This document shows positions 1 through 9,862 of a stretch of 64,000 nt of DNA, piece after piece. Position numbers and translations under genes: made by a program. This DNA comes from Ornithodoros turicata. Taxonomy: Eukaryota > Arthropoda > Arachnida > Ixodida > Argasidae. Under the pieces are notes generated by a model, which was given only the letters and a program-made list of their open reading frames with translations, was not told the DNA's origin and searched no databases. Every line of letters begins with the position of its first letter. Positions within the stretch are counted from its first letter, which is position 1. The DNA lies in NCBI RefSeq assembly GCF_037126465.1, contig NC_088204.1:69005807-69069806 (forward strand). Reading direction: 5' to 3'.

Positions 1-45
1 TAATCTCCAGAGAACAATCACTAGAGAAAAAAACGCGCAACCTCT

Positions 46-133
46 CCCTGTGGTCCAAATTATCAGCAGTCCTGTACTCTGCGGCACGTGCGACATGTCG
101 CCACACTGGGCAGACAAACCTTACGTGTAACAT
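46..133. repeat. Dispersed repeat, copy 1
   Basis: This stretch aligns by eye with 45734-45830, sharing a core reading GCGGCACGTGC and a following GCCACAC block. No open frame or terminal structure identifies the family. It is probably an interspersed repeat fragment. Confidence 0.45.
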
Positions 134-283
134 CACGGTACCATTACCAATATTCTCCCTCAGCACCCTCATTCGACTGAAGCACTACAGGTTCATCCTC
201 CCCTCCCGAAGCCGACTGCTCCACTGCTCCATAAGTTGGCAATGGAAGCTACAGTCATCCACAGGTTTCACATGTGCACTTAC

Positions 284-531
284 CTGGCTCGTTGTATCCC
301 GAATAGGAGACATTCATGTACGACTTCCTGACGCCCTTTCCTACGGTTATATAGGCTTTGTGCTTACTTGACAGTCCAGATATCTTCCAGATATCTTCCA
401 GATATCTTCCAAAAGCGTATGATTTTCATTCGTGTGAAGGATTCTTATGAAGGAAGCAGACGCCGCGTACTCCATGCGTTGAGGTATGTGCGCCGTAGCA
501 GAAAGAATACTTCATTGGGTTTCTTGAACGT
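284..531 (-). pseudogene. Lipocalin locus C: fused exon 2 + exon 3 remnant
   Basis: On the minus strand a good acceptor (TCTGCGTTTCCAG) precedes a sequence that begins like exon 2 of lipocalin genes A and B, with the phrase VFFLLRRTY near its start. After that phrase the frame breaks, and the similarity resumes one frame over as RIL.TNENHTLL. An 11-bp unit present three times (376-410) then shifts the frame again. The exon 3 segment (AYITV...YMNVSYSGYNEP) follows with no intron and ends at a donor, CCAG|GTAAGTGC, at 284/283, in the same place and phase as the exon 3 donors of A and B. Genes A and B have introns of 67 and 77 nt here, so either the intron was lost or it is decayed. Exons 4-5 would lie outside the window. 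With at least two frame disruptions this is most likely a pseudogene. It may belong with the exon-1 copy at 11576-11478. Confidence 0.7.
376..410. repeat. 11-bp tandem repeat, 3 copies
   Basis: CCAGATATCTT is repeated three times head to tail, inside the lipocalin C exon 2 remnant. Removing one copy would rejoin the two reading frames on either side, so slippage here is probably one cause of the frameshift. Confidence 0.85.
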
Positions 532-1818
532 CTGGAAACGCAGAGCATGAAAGGAGGCTGAAGGGAGGCATTTTAAAGTTTTCTTTTGTATCAGGTCTCA
601 TCCGTTTGGAGTTCACGACAGTCATTCATTCGCGGGCACTGCGAAGCATGCAGGACACAAAAATACAAATGCTGTTTAATTCCTAATACACATTTACACG
701 ACACTGGACTGTCTGAGTATAGGAGGCCTGTGTGTTAAAAGGGTTTCGGCAGTTTGCGACAGGTTACACGCGATACATCGATTAAACGATTACACGAATC
801 GATTTGAACGTGCTCCCCAAGTTTTACGGGAAACGAAAACGTCGTTACGGAAAAAATTGGATTCTCTGATCCTTGCAAAAGCCATTGTCGCTGTAAGGAA
901 ACAACACGTTTACGTTATCTGCTACTTTTGTGTCACATGCATGGGCGTGTTTTATGCGCTGTAACACAGTCTATGTATTACCTGCGCAAAACAAGTACAG
1001 TACAGTGGATGTACACCCTAATGTAGTTTATCTTAAAGGGCACTAAAATGCAAAAACAACTTGCTCTCAAATGAAAATTCGTGTTTCAATTGGTGCAATT
1101 CAAACAATTCAAATTAGTTCATGTTCAATACAATTCGAATTAGTTCACGCAACGCTACCGTTTAGAAGGGAAACGCAATGAAAACAGAGCCGTCTTTGGC
1201 GAGAACGAATGGGATATCCAGGAGGCAAGGATTGGCGGCATCCAATCAGACGGCATAATAATCGCGTGCATACCTATCGCATGTGTGTGGATTTCGAACG
1301 GTCTGATTGTAATCATTTCATTCATTTATTCTTTGCATTGCATGTACAATGTGGGACACCGGTGCAAAAAGCTCCTGGATCCAGCCTGACGAGGCTCCAG
1401 CCCCCTCAATGGCAGTGGGAAGTCAAGAAAAGGAAACACTAGCGCAGTTCACGAACTAAATGTACAAATGAAAAGATATGGATCTTTGATACCGACACAT
1501 GAATCAAGTAACAAGTACAACATGGAACGAAATTGTAAGCTATAATAGTAATACAATACAAATATATTGCTACAAAAATTACATGGACCTAGAAAATATA
1601 TACTATATACTGATTTGTTTAATAGTGGTGCCGCGAAGAACCGGAATTATATCAAGTAGAACTGAACCACGATACGATAAACGCTGGTCACCGTAGTTTG
1701 TTCTGGAGAACGGGACCTTCCAAGTTCTTGAATGTCGCACACCAATAGTGGAAGTGGAACTGAAGTTTCATTAAGCCGAGGATAGCGTCATGATTTCCTC
1801 TTATGGCGTTACGATATG
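532..1818. other. No gene seen
   Basis: AT-rich sequence with short AATTCAAAT/AATTCGAAT-type repeats near 1090-1145. Its open frames are short and show no recognisable domain. If locus C is one gene, this is part of its intron 1. Confidence 0.4.
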
Positions 1819-2135
1819 TTACTGAAAGTCGGTAGTCGTAGAGGTTAAAAATTGGCAAACGCCATAATGGCCAAAAAGAGCGTCAACTGAATCCCAGTGA
1901 GACAAATTGGTAATACCACGGACGCTATTCTTCTGCAATAAATATATAGCATGTAAGTTTCCCAAGGTCGTGGTGCTCCAAACCAAACTGCAGTAGTTCA
2001 GGTAAGATTCAGCAAGCGCGCGATAAATCATAGTTTTAATATGGGAGGGTAAAAGGTAACAATTTCTATTAATGGCTCTCACAGCGTTAGAGATTTCACT
2101 TTTGACATGTGCTACGTGGTCATCCCAGACAATGC
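1819..2135 (-). pseudogene. CR1-like LINE reverse transcriptase, C-terminal fragment
   Basis: The minus-strand translation carries the typical post-catalytic 'thumb' block of CR1/L2-type reverse transcriptases: HV..V...IS.A....N, LP.HI....Y.AL..SYLNYCSLVW, then LLQKNSVRGI. The frame is cut at 2135, where a foreign LINE 3' end is inserted. It resumes at 2451, where the same protein continues upstream. There is no catalytic YADD in the surviving parts, so the copy is dead. It is the same kind of element as the one at 27640-29566. Confidence 0.75.
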
Positions 2136-2450
2136 CCTCCAATCACCGTCTAATACAGCTGTGCTGGAACACATTGTCCATGGCCACCCTCCTCGGTCCC
2201 GTCCTACTCAGTGGGCCATCACCACAGCCCTGCTCCACTTCTTAAAAGATTCGTGCCTTGCGTCTGCCCTCTGACTGGACATTCTTGGAACTTTCCTTCG
2301 TGCCTCTACTGCACTGCACTGCGTGCCTGTTTTTCTTTCATTTTTTTCATTTCCTTTATTTCTTTTGATTATTCTCAGTTCCTTTCTTCTTCTTTAGTTT
2401 TTTTTTCTTTCACTCTATTAAACATATCCCCCCCCCCCCAAAGACAATGC
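2127..2450 (+). mobile_element. 5'-truncated LINE 3' end inserted in a CR1-like LINE
   Basis: A perfect 9-bp direct repeat, AGACAATGC, at 2127-2135 and 2442-2450 brackets about 306 bp of plus-strand sequence. Its start reads HPPRSRPTQWAITTALLHFL then a stop, like the C-terminus of I/jockey-type ORF2. A T-rich 3' UTR and a C-run follow. The bracketed CR1 reading frame is continuous across the repeat, which supports a clean retrotransposition event. Confidence 0.75.
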
Positions 2451-2672
2451 TACAGTGAAAGATGACACCAAGTAGCGTGTGGCTGCTTACGAATTCAATA
2501 ACATTCACACCAATTTTTAGGGACCGCGTTGGAGGCACTCGTTTGTTTTTGGCGTGAAAAACATAGCCTTAGTTTTCTTAACATTTATCTTCAGATAGTT
2601 AATTTGGGTCCATTCATACAGACTGTCCAGGTCTTCATATGCCATAGTAGAGTCCGCACTAGTACCAGAAAG
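2451..2672 (-). pseudogene. CR1-like LINE reverse transcriptase, internal fragment
   Basis: The minus strand reads YEDLDSLYEWTQINYLKINV followed by KKTKAMFF, the region just after the YADD motif of CR1-like reverse transcriptases, and then a stop. It joins the fragment at 1819-2135 once the inserted LINE end is removed. Confidence 0.75.
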
Positions 2673-2674
2673 CA

Positions 2675-2691
2675 ACACACACACACACACA
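2675..2691. repeat. (CA)n microsatellite
   Basis: About eight CA units directly abut the truncated RT fragment. It marks a break between the RT and endonuclease parts of the CR1-like copy. Confidence 0.9.
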
Positions 2692-2784
2692 TAAAGATAC
2701 GATGATGAGATGGGGCTGATGCCGGCCAGCCGGCTTGGCGCTGCCTCTCGATTTGCGTCTGCCTGACGTTTTGCCTCTCGATTT

Positions 2785-2945
2785 AAATAAACAGAGTCCC
2801 GATTTGTTCTGCATAAAAGTCACCCCCTTGGAGTTCACAGCATGTTTCGGAGAACAAAATACAATCAAAGCTAAAGTCTATGTTATCAAATAGAAGATCC
2901 AGTGTATCATGCTTGTTTCTAATTGACTGTACATTCGCATGGAAA
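2785..2945 (-). pseudogene. CR1-like LINE endonuclease, N-terminal fragment
   Basis: The minus-strand frame reads NVQSIRNKHDTLDLLF, then FDCILFSET, the first conserved blocks of the APE-type endonuclease of CR1/L2 LINEs. The rest of the endonuclease and the RT palm are missing. It is probably the same copy as 1819-2672, with an internal deletion. Confidence 0.65.
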
Positions 2946-3179
2946 CACTTAACACACTTCGTACTAGGTATCGGACTGAAAAATCAACAACCTGCACGAC
3001 CGGCTCGGCTGTCATAACACAACAACAAAAAAGGAAAACAGAAAAACAGAAGAAAAAAAAACATTGCGCAGCAGGCCCAGACGACGTGGACTACGTCACC
3101 TATGAACCGCCGTCTGAGTGGTCAGGCCACACCGGTGGCCACACCGTTTTCTCTTGCCGTAAAACGCACTCCTCAGTAG

Positions 3180-3900
3180 AACACCCTTGTGTAATTCTCG
3201 GTATTTGTGCACTAATTCAAGTTCCGTTCTGTTTGGAGTTGTATGAGGTCTTTCACTACGCGTTGTTTCAGTGCCGTATTTATAGTGGTGGGGGCCCCGG
3301 GGCACTGTGATGGGGGGGCTCCCTCGTGTATTCTATGTCTATCCAATGTGTTATTCGGGGTCGATATGCGTGGACGGAGGACAGATTTTTACCAAGCTTC
3401 CGTTTCAGGGATGCGTTTCAGGGATGCGTTTCAGGCACGTGGTTTCAGGCATGCAAAACAGATTTCCCTTGGACAAGACCTATACTGGTGGGGGCCCCTT
3501 TGTGGTGGGGGCCTCGGGGCAAGGGCCCCGTCTGCACTCCCCGAAATCCGGCACTGCGTTGTTTTCTTTAGACCGTTCCGTTAGGGATACGGAAACTTCT
3601 TACTTTCCATATATCGGTGTTGTTTGTAGGAACTATTTTTCCATTTGCTACAGCTGCATACTGCCATGCGATGAAACAAAGGGCTAAGACCAATGGCTTG
3701 AGGTACATCATCGGTTCATCGTTCTTCAGAATCCTGTTGCTACGCAGTTCGACGCACAGCGTTATTTATACTCCGGTTCCAGGTACCACATGCCTAAAAC
3801 CAAACTATATGTGACGATCATTCAGCAAATCCAATTAAACAGTCCTTCCGTTTCATATTGGGGTGATTTATAATGTAGTACTAAACGGGGACAAAACAAT
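3180..3900 (+). repeat. Repeat 'R', left half
   Basis: This aligns with 29930-30360 on the same strand, for example at GGTATTTGTGCACTAAT, at AGGTACCACATG and at the end ACAAAACAATGGCAC. A 288-bp hAT-type MITE interrupts it. The matching right half lies 4.5 kb away at 8470-8860, whereas the two halves are adjacent at 29930-30840. Confidence 0.65.
3261..3564. mobile_element. hAT-type MITE with 8-bp target duplication
   Basis: The 8-bp repeat CGTTGTTT at 3261-3268 and 3557-3564 brackets 288 bp. The bracketed piece starts CAGTGCCGTATTT and ends with the inverted form of CAGTGCCGGATTT. An 8-bp duplication plus a CAG-starting inverted repeat is the hAT signature. The undisturbed paralogue near 30.0 kb lacks the insert, confirming the boundaries. 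There is no transposase inside, so it is non-autonomous. Confidence 0.8.
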
Positions 3901-3904
3901 GGCA

Positions 3905-4938
3905 CACAGTAAATCATTGTACACCTTTATTGGCTCAAAACAGGTGTATTGCTATAAAAACACCATTTTCTATCCCGCTGATTGAAACAGAAGGTGTAAA
4001 AAGAGCATCATTAAAGGTGTAACATCGACATACACCACATTTTATCTCATGTCGATGATTAAGAGTGTAAAAAGGGGTGTTGAAAAAGGTGTTTACGTTC
4101 TATACACGCTTTTTACACCCTATTTGATCTGGGAATATGGTGCTGAAAATGGTGTTTTAAGTCGGTGAAAGAGAAATTATATCGATTTGGCAGTTCCTCA
4201 CATTAAGTAACCACATTATAGACGATAACTTGAGTTAAAAACACAATATTTGGCAGGGAGGGATGTCAGAAAGTTAGTTCATATATTTGACTGGTTGCAG
4301 GCGTATGTGTTAATTGCAAAGACATATTCCTGACACCGTTACAGACGAGGTCAGCCGCACTACACTTAGCAAACGTACCCAAACAAATTGTATTTCAGTA
4401 TATGATCAATCTGGTACGCCAATATAGGCTGCCGAGGGTGCCTGGGCTCGTTGCTGGCATCGTCTGAAGATCGCAGCATCGTAACGCCGCTCAGTTTGTT
4501 CATTTCACGAGCACGGACAGCGTTACGATGCTGCGATTTTCACCTCTTCCCTTACACTTGTCCCACAGTGTTGCTTTCATCTTTTCTCCTTTCTTTCGTT
4601 TTTGCTCGATCGCTCACTAACTCACTCACAGTGTTGCTAGGACCATGTCTGTGGCTGGAACTGTGCCGTGCCCAGGCTGGTTGTTGCCGTATAAGCAAAA
4701 ACGTCGGACGGCAGGGCTCGGCATGCTGCCGCGGGAGCTTCATTCTAAGGGGTGTTTTCAATAGAATACTCCCATTTTAAGGGTGTTCTTCTTTCTAAAC
4801 ACAACTTTAAGAGTGTTTTATGAGGAATACACCTAATTAAAAGGTGTTTCAGAAAACACCCGCAGTTCATGGTGTAAAAAAAGGAGTGCGCCATGGGACA
4901 AGCATAAGCTTAAAAAAGGTGTAAAACGATTTACTGTG
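3905..4938. mobile_element. 1.03-kb non-autonomous TIR element
   Basis: The two ends are inverted copies of about 30 bp (CACAGTAAATC followed by a TACACCTTT block). Inside each end the motif GGTGTAAA/TTTACACC recurs many times (3935-4120 and 4750-4930), giving sub-terminal repeats. The middle (4150-4740) has no recognised transposase. No secure target duplication could be read, so the superfamily is open. Confidence 0.65.
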
Positions 4939-5041
4939 CACTGTATATTCGATAACAATAATTCACTTAAGCCTTATTTTCTGATACGAAATGATCCATC
5001 ACAAAGACGTTAGAATCTCGTGAAAACTATTTAGGCTCCCC

Positions 5042-5081
5042 CACTGATCTCCATAGTATAGGTTGGATCGCGCATAGGGTG
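5042..5081 (+). promoter_or_regulatory. TATA-like promoter module, copy 1
   Basis: CACTGATCTC, then a TATA-like box, then GGATCGCGCATAGGG. The same arrangement recurs at 8433-8476 (minus strand) and 63129-63172 (plus strand). At 63 kb it sits about 90 bp upstream of a THAP-like start codon. It is inferred to be a duplicated core promoter. Confidence 0.35.
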
Positions 5082-5963
5082 CTCCACAGCACGGTGGTAG
5101 AAGTCTTTCAGGAGGAGTGACGGCGCGTCGGGAGAGAGCAAAATTCTGTCCGCGGTTCAAACACCCGCCGTGAGCTGGCGCCACCGTGATTGGGCCCGAC
5201 GTGCGGCTCTGCTCGCATGGAAGCAAGGGCTGCTAAAGCATCATGCCTGTGTAGCGCGCTTCTGTAAGCCTTCATACGAATGCTCTGGTGAATGTCGTAA
5301 GTCGCCTGATTGAACATTGTCACCACAGCATAAAGTGAACCACTGGCGCGAAGTGGAAGGCATACAGTCGAATGTGCTACCGGAACCCGAAACGGCAGCA
5401 AGCCAAGGAAACGGAGAGAATAGGGGGCACCGACAAATAAGAGTTTCTTTGCATTAAGAAGAAATTCAATTGTTTGCGTTGTTTTGAAAATGTGGTACTA
5501 ATATATAGGAAGAGGCGAGAGCGAGGAAACAACTTAAGAAGTGCAGAAAGTTTGAATAGGTTGCCGGTATAGTATTAGGAGATTTGCCGAAGGGCTACCG
5601 CAAGGTAAAAAGGAAAGAGGAACGGAGTCGACACGGCTAGGCGACACATTTATTAAACATTTAAAAATGTCAAGAAAGAAAAATGAGACGACTTAAAAAA
5701 ACGTCAGGCACACACACGGGCGCTCAAATTCAAATCAGTGCGATATCAACAAAGCAAGACTACGACGCCGAAAAAGTATGTGCTGGGAGAAGTCGTGTCC
5801 TGCTGGTGGAAAACCAGGCGGCACTCCGCTAAACCACTAGACTTGTTTTGAAAGCTTGCGCCCATACTTCGCGTCTTGTTCTTTTCGTTTCTTTTGAGCT
5901 GGGTACAGTACTGGCGCATTCGCTCTGCAACGTAGTAATGGAACATATGCGCCATTATATCAC
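5082..5963. other. No gene seen
   Basis: A 97-codon minus-strand frame (5401-5108) has no recognisable domain and may be chance or leader sequence for the promoter-like module at 5042-5081. The rest is non-coding in appearance. Confidence 0.3.
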
Positions 5964-6566
5964 ACCTGCCAACTCTCCCGATTCATCCGGGAGACTCCCG
6001 GATTCGGACCGGTTTGTACGATTGTACGGCCGAGAAGCAAATCTCCCGGAAAATACAGTTTCCCTCTCTATATCTCAAACGCCTGCTTTTTCTCTGGGCA
6101 CACAGATGAAAACGTCAATCCAATACCAGCCCAATTGCCGTCGGAATCGCTGCCGCTTCCCAGAGCCTCTGTGTTACGGAGTTCAGGTGTTCTGGTCATA
6201 GTTCTAGTTCTAGCACTTCTAGTTTCCGTGCATTTCCTCCATGTTTTCGGGCGACAAAGGTGCCTTTGCACTATAGCTGTTTCGACCTTGCGTACCTCGC
6301 AAAGAGAACAGAGACGTAGTTTTGTGAGCTCACGTTCTTTTGAGAAAGTGTCATAGCCTTGTTACAGCTTGACACCCAGATAGTTTCTCGGAGAGGGCAA
6401 AGTCTGTTGCTGCAAAACTTGTGCCCGACGAGTGCACTGGGGTGAAGTGTGCTCGTGTTACGAATGCAAATAAAAGCCACCCAACATCGGCTTTCTCTTA
6501 CCCCCCCCCCCCCCCCCCCCGCGCTTTTGAAATCTCCCTAATTTGGATGTTCCCAAGTTGGCAGGT
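5964..6566. mobile_element. Possible 0.6-kb element with short inverted ends
   Basis: ACCTGCCAACT at 5964 and its inverted form (AGTTGGCAGGT) at 6556-6566 bound the stretch. Internal inverted CTCCCGGA motifs follow the left end. A 20-base C run (6501-6520) lies inside. The target duplication is not clear, so this is a tentative element. Confidence 0.4.
6501..6520. repeat. Poly(C) tract
   Basis: Twenty consecutive C residues, a likely length-variable tract. Confidence 0.95.
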
Positions 6567-6652
6567 ATGTATCAGCTTTATGGTCACTGCATGGGAATGA
6601 CAAATTGTAATTCTCTAGGATGTAGTCAATTGTCTGGTCATATACTCCTTTC

Positions 6653-6910
6653 TCACACGCATGACCACCGTGAAGCGCATCGACCAACCTGACCATCGTG
6701 AAGCGCGTCCCAGGTTTTCGAGACGAACCTTTCTTTGAAATGTTTCTCGCAGACGTAGTCTGTAGTCTGAAGAAGGCGATCTTTGCGTGGAGTAGCATGT
6801 CTCCAAACCTTCAGGCGGTCCTCTTCTTCAGGAGCGGAAAACAGGGACACCTTCTCTGTACATGTTTTATACCCGGAGTTACATCGCGGCACGAAGCACT
6901 TCTTCCCCAT
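6653..6910 (-). CDS. THAP zinc-finger domain protein (short)
   Basis: The 85-residue minus-strand frame is almost entirely one THAP domain, the sequence-specific C2CH DNA-binding zinc finger shared by P-element-type transposases and THAP transcription factors. It opens MGKKCFVPRCNSGY (first two Cys at positions 5 and 10), has the SLFSAP and KVWRHATPRK blocks including the conserved Trp, and closes with VCEKHF (Cys and His ligands). After the domain the frame runs out in about 18 residues, beside a short local duplication (CGCTTCACGATGGTCA and CGCTTCACGGTGGTCA). There is no visible effector or transposase domain. It could be the first exon of a larger gene, a stand-alone THAP protein, or a decayed transposon end. 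The domain call is firm; the gene model is not. Confidence 0.6.
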   Translation of the reverse strand: MGKKCFVPRCNSGYKTCTEKVSLFSAPEEEDRLKVWRHATPRKDRLLQTTDYVCEKHFKERFVSKTWDALHDGQVGRCASRWSCV

Positions 6911-8432
6911 GTCGGATCCGTTGTCATCAGAGCTTTTTTTGTCATCAAATACATGAGTTTGTAAGCGGAGGCAAGACTCAGAATCAAAATAGCGCGCTCT
7001 TCAATTTTGAGCCAATGCACGGTAAACGCGGAAGCAATGATAAGAGGGCCCCAATACGAGTGTCGCGCTCTGTCGGCATGGAAGAGAAGCGCGGACCGAC
7101 CTTGAACCACCCGACCGCGTGGAGGAGACGCGGCGTGGGATCACCTTACTATCTACCACCGTGCTCCACAGCATGGTCACCGGCCGCCATATTGGTGGGC
7201 CCATCGCATCCTGTCGGCCGCATTTAGTTCGAGCGGGGCTGCTCGTATTTTTTAAAATTTACTTTTAATTTAAAATTAAAGGGCATATCGTGCCAGTTTG
7301 TTGCAGCTTTGATTACACTTCACGCGGACAGAGAAAGAGGGATAATTTTTCACAGGTAAGCTCTTTATTTGAGGAAAAATTTGTTTATCGTATCGCATGC
7401 ATCTGACAAGTCGGTCTTGCTTGCGTGGCTACTTCGCTGGTGCCATTACATACTAAGAAAGTATGTGTGGCTGCTCCTATGAATCTCTAAACCATGTATT
7501 TTCTATAAACAAGGCGCTTGTGCTATACAGGTTTCTCGCGCTCACCTGTGCCGAAGAAGCGGATAGAGAACCTGCGCCAATATGCCAATTTGTTCCAGTG
7601 TTCTTTTAATTTGTGAGGTACGGTGGAAGTAAATAAACTGCTGTGTTAACCTCGTATGTGCAGTCCCTCCTACAGCGTGTGTGATACGTCACGCGTGTGC
7701 ATGCTCTTCATCCACAGCGCTTCGAATTTCTGTAATGAAATACGCTGACAGCTGAACAACTGCAAAGCACTCTAACAATAACGTTATTTTAAGATGAGGA
7801 ATGGGGAGTTTCATTGCCAGGGGCGATACTCCACCACATTCTGTGGTGGATAAAATATATTGAGCCCCTTCACAATAAGGATCGACGTCTTATTCTAGAA
7901 CACACACAGTGACACTCGTAGAACATGATACGATAATGGAAGAAGTCAAACGAGAACTATACAACACCAAACCGCACAATAGCGAACAAGAACCGCGGAA
8001 CAAACACAGGAAAACCGAACAGCAAACGAAAACAGAGAAAAAAATATAAAAACGGAAGTACCTTACAATAACAAACTGTGTGAAACCTTTCTGAGCAAAA
8101 TAGAATCAATTTTATAGGTTGACATTCACCGAATTCACCTTCATGCGTATGCTCCGTGTGCACGACACTTACGACCCCCTATTCGGAGTACAGGCAGCGG
8201 AGAAGAAAAAGAAGGCAATTACCATTAAAAAGTACACGAACATGGCTGAAGTACGTTTGGAATACAGCAGCACACTGACTCCTAAGAAAGATGCGTGCTA
8301 ATCAACAATGAGGAGCGTTTAAAGCGCAATAAATACTCCAAATCAAATCGCTTCCTATTGTTAGCAGCCGGCTCCAGTGGGCCCTCCAACATGGCTGCCG
8401 ATTGCCGCACCTCTCTCCCACGAGCCCCTCTC
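6911..8432. other. No gene seen; possible promoter-like patch
   Basis: Around 7150-7200 there is GTGCTCCACAGC and a GGCCGCCAT motif (YY1-like on the reverse strand), resembling the promoter modules at 5042 and 63129. From 7230 to 8430 the sequence is AT-rich with no supported gene. Confidence 0.3.
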
Positions 8433-8476
8433 CTATGCGCGATCCAGCCTTTATACATAGAGATCAGTGGGCTCAC
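8433..8476 (-). promoter_or_regulatory. TATA-like promoter module, copy 2
   Basis: On the minus strand: CACTGATCTCTATGTATAAA, then GGCTGGATCGCGCATAGG, followed 40-50 bp on by CGGCAGCCATGTTGGA. It matches the modules at 5042 and 63129 in order and spacing. TATAAA is a full TATA box here. No supported coding exon follows. Confidence 0.4.
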
Positions 8477-8860
8477 CGGTACCCTAGGTCACCCCATTGT
8501 TCCTGACCACTTATTAACGTCTAAGTGACAGTGTATGGGCCCAGTCCAGCGTCGTGCTTGTAACGCGATTTTAGTGCAGTGAAAATGGAACCATTCGAAA
8601 CAAAGTTACCTGAGTTACCGAAGACGTACCTGCGTCGTTACAGACCAGTGGTTGATTTAAAAAAGATTTTAAAATGTACTGAACATATCATCGAACATAT
8701 ATCGAGTTAATGCTGTCTCCGACGAAAAGATGTTTCTAGTTGTGGTAACCGCATCCCGTTCTTCTTCTTCTTCTATTTTTTTTATGACATCTTTGAAGGT
8801 GAATCTTATTATGTGCTCTGTTATCTGTGTCGAACTTTATCTGCAACAGGTGTGCATCGC
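8470..8860 (+). repeat. Repeat 'R', right half
   Basis: This aligns with 30450-30840, for example at CGTCGTTACAGAC and at GTGCTCTGTTATCTGT. In the copy at 29930-30840 it follows directly after the left half. Confidence 0.6.
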
Positions 8861-8963
8861 ACACAGTATCTACAGTACGCATTCACGCTTTTTTATTACA
8901 AGTGATGCGACAAGGAAACACGTTCACCTGAGAAGTTTAAGAAATGTCGGTAATTAACGTCAA

Positions 8964-9535
8964 TTAAAGGGACAGTCCGGGAAAACCGGAAGTTGATTTT
9001 TTCCAACTGCCACGGAGGCTTACATGCTGGGTGGAAAGTTTCAGCTCACAAAATGGCGTGGTTTTCGAGATATCGAATAAAAAATACTCATCTGAAGACA
9101 TCCGGTTTCGTTTTTCTCCCTCGCATACTCCTTGCCCCAAGGATCCTCTATGTACGTCAGCCGTCACGTGAGCATGACGTCCCCAATGGACAAAGTGGAG
9201 CGGAGGACTGCGCCGTTGCTGGGAATGCAGAGAGGTGTTTTTTTTCTATGAGTGTACTGAACAGAAGGCTACGTCGTGATACCTGTGTTTACATCAACAA
9301 TCAACTATAGCGCAAACAGGCATGCGCAAGTCACGTGCGGCATTGCTCTTATGCACGTCACGCGAGAGCTCGCTGCGGCCTTTACTCAGGACCAACTGCG
9401 GCATAGAAAAAAGTCGATTATAAATCGTGCGATACGATTTCTTCTGAAATATTTTGCACAGTTGTTGTGAGGAGTATTAGAAATCATAAGGCGGTGTTTC
9501 CCAGACATATGTTTTCGACCGGACTGTTACTTTAA
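8964..9535. mobile_element. TTAA-flanked MITE
   Basis: TTAA at 8964-8967 and 9532-9535 encloses a 572-bp element. Its ends are inverted: TTAAAGGGACAGTCCGG on the left, and the inverse of TTAAAGTAACAGTCCGG on the right. A TTAA duplication is characteristic of piggyBac-type transposition. There is no transposase; it is non-autonomous. A similar-looking element sits in the gypsy LTR at 51144-51744. Confidence 0.75.
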
Positions 9536-9657
9536 GGGGAAATTGAAGGTAATTGAAACGGGTAAAGGTAATTAGTGCGAATTAAAGGAAATTCAGGATT
9601 ACCTCAGTTACTTTCGGTAATTTAAGGGTAATTGAATTTATTGAATTGAATTGAAAG

Positions 9658-9862
9658 TATCGAACCGGAAGTCAAGTATAGACCGGAGGTGGACAACCGG
9701 AAGTGCAGAACCGGAAAACGAGTTGGCCCGGAAGTGGATACCGGACATGGAGTATAGAACGGGAAATGACAACCAGAAGTCGGGCTTAGACCGGAAGTGA
9801 CAACAGGAAGTTGGGGTTAGACAGGAAGTTGATATCCGGAAGTAAAGTATAGACAGGAAACG
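9658..9862. repeat. CCGGAAGT-rich degenerate minisatellite
   Basis: About ten imperfect copies of ACCGGAAGT (and variants such as ACAGGAAGT), spaced roughly 18-22 bp and linked by TAGA or GACAA. CCGGAAGT is the consensus ETS-factor site, so the array would present many potential ETS sites. Whether this is functional is unknown. Confidence 0.7.

Noticed and set aside
376..410. CRISPR-like or satellite array
   Set aside because: Three contiguous 11-bp units with no spacers; a simple tandem repeat.
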